Part shown: piece after piece, positions 61,759 through 64,000 of the stretch
Layout of the letters: each line of letters opens with the position of its first letter
Position numbering within the stretch: position 1 is the stretch's first letter
The notes under the pieces: model-generated
What the model saw: the letters and a program-made list of their open reading frames with translations, nothing else
The model's database searches: none
Told to the model about the DNA's origin: nothing
Source of the DNA: Bacteroidota bacterium
GTDB taxonomy: Bacteria; Bacteroidota; Bacteroidia; Bacteroidales; FEN-979
Length of the DNA stretch: 64,000 bases
Direction of reading: 5' to 3'
Assembly (NCBI GenBank): GCA_026391735.1
Contig: JAPLDL010000001.1
Coordinates: forward strand, 31,984-95,983
Translations under genes and position numbers: made by a program

Positions 61759-63366
61759 ATGGAAAAGAAGAAAATCAATCCATACATGCCCGTTTGGTTT
61801 GCCCTGGTGATGATTGCAGGGATGTTCCTGGGTATTTGGCTATACAGCCATGCCCCCGGGCTCAGCCTCTTTAAAATCCAGGGGTCGGGCAAACTGAACC
61901 AGGTCCTTCAATATGTCCAGAAGAATTATGTGGATACCATTGGCAAGGCCCGGCTCGAGGAAAAAGCAATCACAGGTTTACTGGAAGGTCTTGATCCGCA
62001 TTCAACCTATATAACCGCGGCCGAATTTCATGATGCCACGGATCCCCTTCTTGGAAGTTTTGAAGGGATTGGGGTACAGTTCAGGATCGAAAGCGACACA
62101 GTTACAGTGATCCTGCCTGTTGCCAATGGCCCCTCGGAAAAACTGGGTATTAAAGCAGGTGACCGTATCGTGAAAATTGAAGGAAAGAATGTAGCGGGCA
62201 TCAAGATCTCGAATACTGATGTCATGCGGAAACTCAAAGGGCCAAAAGGAACACAGGTTACCGTGAGCATTTTCAGGAGGGGAGTAAAAGACCTTATCGA
62301 TTACACTATTACCCGTGACGTGATCCCTACCTACAGCATGGATATAGCCTATATGGCAGGGCCGGTGATTGGGTATATCAAACTCAATAATTTTTCGGCA
62401 ACCACCCATGATGAAGTACATGCCGCTCTTGAACAGCTGAAACAAAGCGGGATGAAAAAACTGATCCTTGACCTGAGAGGGAACGGCGGAGGTTATTTAA
62501 CCGCTGCTGTTGACCTGGCGGATGAGTTCCTCCCTAAAGGCCGGCTTATCGTTTATACCAAGGGTGCTAATCATGATAAGGAAGAATATTTTTCTGACGG
62601 ACAAGGCTTGTTTGAACAGGGCGACCTTCTGGTTATGATAGACGAATTTTCTGCCTCTGCCGCGGAGATCGTTACCGGGGCTATTCAGGACAATGACCGG
62701 GGTGTTGTCCTCGGAAGACGGTCTTTTGGTAAGGGTCTGGTGCAGGAGCAGCTCAATATGAAGGACGGCAGCGCGGTAAGACTGACTGTAGCCCGTTATT
62801 ATACACCCAGCGGCCGCTGTATACAAAAACCTTATAAGGAAGGGCTGGATAAATACAACAGCGATTATTACCATAGGTACATCAATGGGGAACTGGAACA
62901 TCCCGACAGCATTAAATTCCCCGATTCACTGAAGTTCAAAACCCTTGCAGGAAAGATCGTATACGGAGGCGGCGGGATCATGCCCGATATCTTTGTGCCG
63001 ATCGAGAAGGATTCAACCCTTAAATTTTACAACCTGGCTGTCAATAAGGGCCTGATATACCAATGGGCTTTTGATTATACCGATAAGTTCAGACCTCAGC
63101 TTACCCGCTATAAGAACGTTGATGATTTCGAGTCAGGGTTTAAGATCACCGATGTTCTGTATGCCGATTTCCTCGCATATGCAGTAAAGAAGGGACTGAA
63201 GCATGAAGGGATTGGTCTTGCCGAAAGCGACCATAGATCAAAAGTTCTTATTAAGGCATATATCGGAAGGAACCTGCTCGACAATGAAGGATTTTATCCT
63301 GTTCTGAATACAATAGATCCTGCTTTTCAAAAAGCGATGGATGTGATCAAGAATCATTCTAAATAA
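61759..63366 (+). CDS. ctpA: C-terminal processing peptidase (CtpA-type S41)
   Basis: A 535-residue periplasmic protease with an N-terminal TM helix (PVWFALVMIAGMFLGIWLYSH). Then come a helical cap (LLEGLDPHSTYI), a PDZ domain (about 95-180; GIGVQFRIESDTVTVILPV, GIKAGDRIVKIEG), and the S41 core: LILDLRGNGGGYL, DEFSASAAEIVTGAIQDNDRGVVLG with nucleophile Ser, and GRRSFGKGLVQE with the general-base Lys. Cleaves hydrophobic C-terminal tails of periplasmic proteins. The Ser-Lys dyad is intact. Confidence 0.95.
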   Translation: MEKKKINPYMPVWFALVMIAGMFLGIWLYSHAPGLSLFKIQGSGKLNQVLQYVQKNYVDTIGKARLEEKAITGLLEGLDPHSTYITAAEFHDATDPLLGSFEGIGVQFRIESDTVTVILPVANGPSEKLGIKAGDRIVKIEGKNVAGIKISNTDVMRKLKGPKGTQVTVSIFRRGVKDLIDYTITRDVIPTYSMDIAYMAGPVIGYIKLNNFSATTHDEVHAALEQLKQSGMKKLILDLRGNGGGYLTAAVDLADEFLPKGRLIVYTKGANHDKEEYFSDGQGLFEQGDLLVMIDEFSASAAEIVTGAIQDNDRGVVLGRRSFGKGLVQEQLNMKDGSAVRLTVARYYTPSGRCIQKPYKEGLDKYNSDYYHRYINGELEHPDSIKFPDSLKFKTLAGKIVYGGGGIMPDIFVPIEKDSTLKFYNLAVNKGLIYQWAFDYTDKFRPQLTRYKNVDDFESGFKITDVLYADFLAYAVKKGLKHEGIGLAESDHRSKVLIKAYIGRNLLDNEGFYPVLNTIDPAFQKAMDVIKNHSK

Positions 63367-63390
63367 TTTTATTATTGAGGTAAGGCTTTG

Positions 63391-63398
63391 TATCTTTG
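63391..63398 (+). promoter_or_regulatory. -7 element for sodB
   Basis: TATCTTTG, 26 bases before the ATG at 63425. TTTT at 63367-63370 is a weak -33. Confidence 0.55.
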
Positions 63399-63424
63399 CA
63401 ACATAAAATTTAAAAAAGATAATT

Positions 63425-64000
63425 ATGGTACACGAACTTCCTAAACTTCCGTATGCATGGGATGCATTGGAACCCTATATTTCAAAGGCAACGATTGAAT
63501 ATCATTATGGCAAGCACCACCAGGCCTATGTAAATAATCTGAATAAACTTGTGCCCGGCACTGAATTTGAGAATGCTTCTTTGGAAGACATTATAAGAAA
63601 AGCTTCCGGAGGGATTTTCAACAACGGGGCCCAGGTGTGGAATCACACGTTTTACTGGAACTGTCTGAAGCCACTGGGAGGCGGGGAACCTGAGGGTACG
63701 CTTGCTGATGCTATCAACAAGAATTTTGGTTCTTTTGGTGAATTCAAAGAAAAGTTTTCAGGCGCTGCAGCAACTCTTTTCGGTTCAGGATGGGCCTGGC
63801 TGGTAAAGAAGGAAAATGGCTCGCTGGAGATCGTTCAGGAAAGTAATGCAGGCAATCCGCTTAAGGGAGGTGCCTTGCCGCTGCTTACCTGCGATGTGTG
63901 GGAACATGCCTATTACATTGACAAGCGCAATGCCCGTCCCGATTATATAGCAGATTTCTGGAAGCTGGTCGACTGGGCAGCTGTTGCTACTCGACTGTAA
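63425..64000 (+). CDS. sodB: Iron/manganese superoxide dismutase
   Basis: A 191-residue cytosolic superoxide dismutase. The stop TAA is the last codon of the window, so the gene is complete. Metal ligands are visible: His in IEYHYGKHHQAYV, His in AQVWNHTFYW, and Asp and His in CDVWEHAYYIDKRN. The Gln in NNGAQVWNH is placed as in iron-type enzymes, so iron or cambialistic use is likelier than strict manganese use. Protects against superoxide. It has its own -7 element. Confidence 0.96.
   Translation: MVHELPKLPYAWDALEPYISKATIEYHYGKHHQAYVNNLNKLVPGTEFENASLEDIIRKASGGIFNNGAQVWNHTFYWNCLKPLGGGEPEGTLADAINKNFGSFGEFKEKFSGAAATLFGSGWAWLVKKENGSLEIVQESNAGNPLKGGALPLLTCDVWEHAYYIDKRNARPDYIADFWKLVDWAAVATRL

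Noticed and set aside
1..64000. tRNA, rRNA, insertion sequences, prophage, CRISPR
   Set aside because: None recognised by eye; a dedicated RNA and IS search could still find small ones.

Overview
The window is from a Bacteroidota chromosome, probably an environmental, Bacteroidales-like anaerobe or facultative organism of medium GC. Four things support this. Two large secreted proteins end in type IX secretion sorting domains. There are FISUMP-type paralogous domains. Almost no gene has a Shine-Dalgarno site. Many starts are preceded by the Bacteroidota -7 element TAnnTTTG, often with a -33 TTG 17-23 bases upstream. I saw no tRNA, rRNA, insertion sequence, phage gene or CRISPR array. The exact taxon cannot be fixed from the sequence alone.

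Layout. 0-2.3 kb: tail of an unknown gene, glucose-6-phosphate isomerase, and a convergent archaemetzincin. 2.4-14.5 kb, all minus strand: the most unusual block. Six tightly packed genes run down from a good sigma-54 promoter near 10.13 kb. They encode a periplasmic binding protein fused through one membrane helix to a GcvH-like domain, a Tat-exported HybA-like iron-sulfur protein, a HybB/NrfD-like membrane subunit, a second membrane-anchored GcvH-like protein, a sensor kinase with c-type haem motifs in its periplasmic loop, and a sigma-54 activator. Just upstream are two paralogous 7TM-DISM kinases, one of which has lost its phospho-accepting histidine. I read the block as a self-regulated periplasmic redox and ligand-sensing module. 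No catalytic oxidoreductase subunit is present, and I do not recognise it as a described system.

14.5-31 kb: a tricorn-like protease, a His-rich PepSY-type lipoprotein, a secreted CxxCH protein with a type IX signal, an ornithine-cyclodeaminase-family enzyme, an esterase, an SPFH protein with four tandem repeats, a C39-like lipoprotein, an EFR1 flavodoxin/ferredoxin, and two FISUMP surface proteins. 31-46 kb: a methyltransferase, the pbpC/alpha-2-macroglobulin pair with an intact thioester motif, an S41 protease, a potassium channel, and a TonB-like/AraC/YceI/pirin cluster. 46-48.4 kb: folate genes pabA, pabB and pabC, with overlapping start codons and short tandem repeats inside or across coding sequence. 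48.4-64 kb: an SBBP surface protein, an RND efflux operon with a palindromic operator candidate, small membrane and DsrE proteins, an NAD-dependent epimerase, an Ldh_2-type dehydrogenase, an alpha/beta hydrolase, a CtpA protease, and an Fe/Mn superoxide dismutase ending exactly at the window edge.
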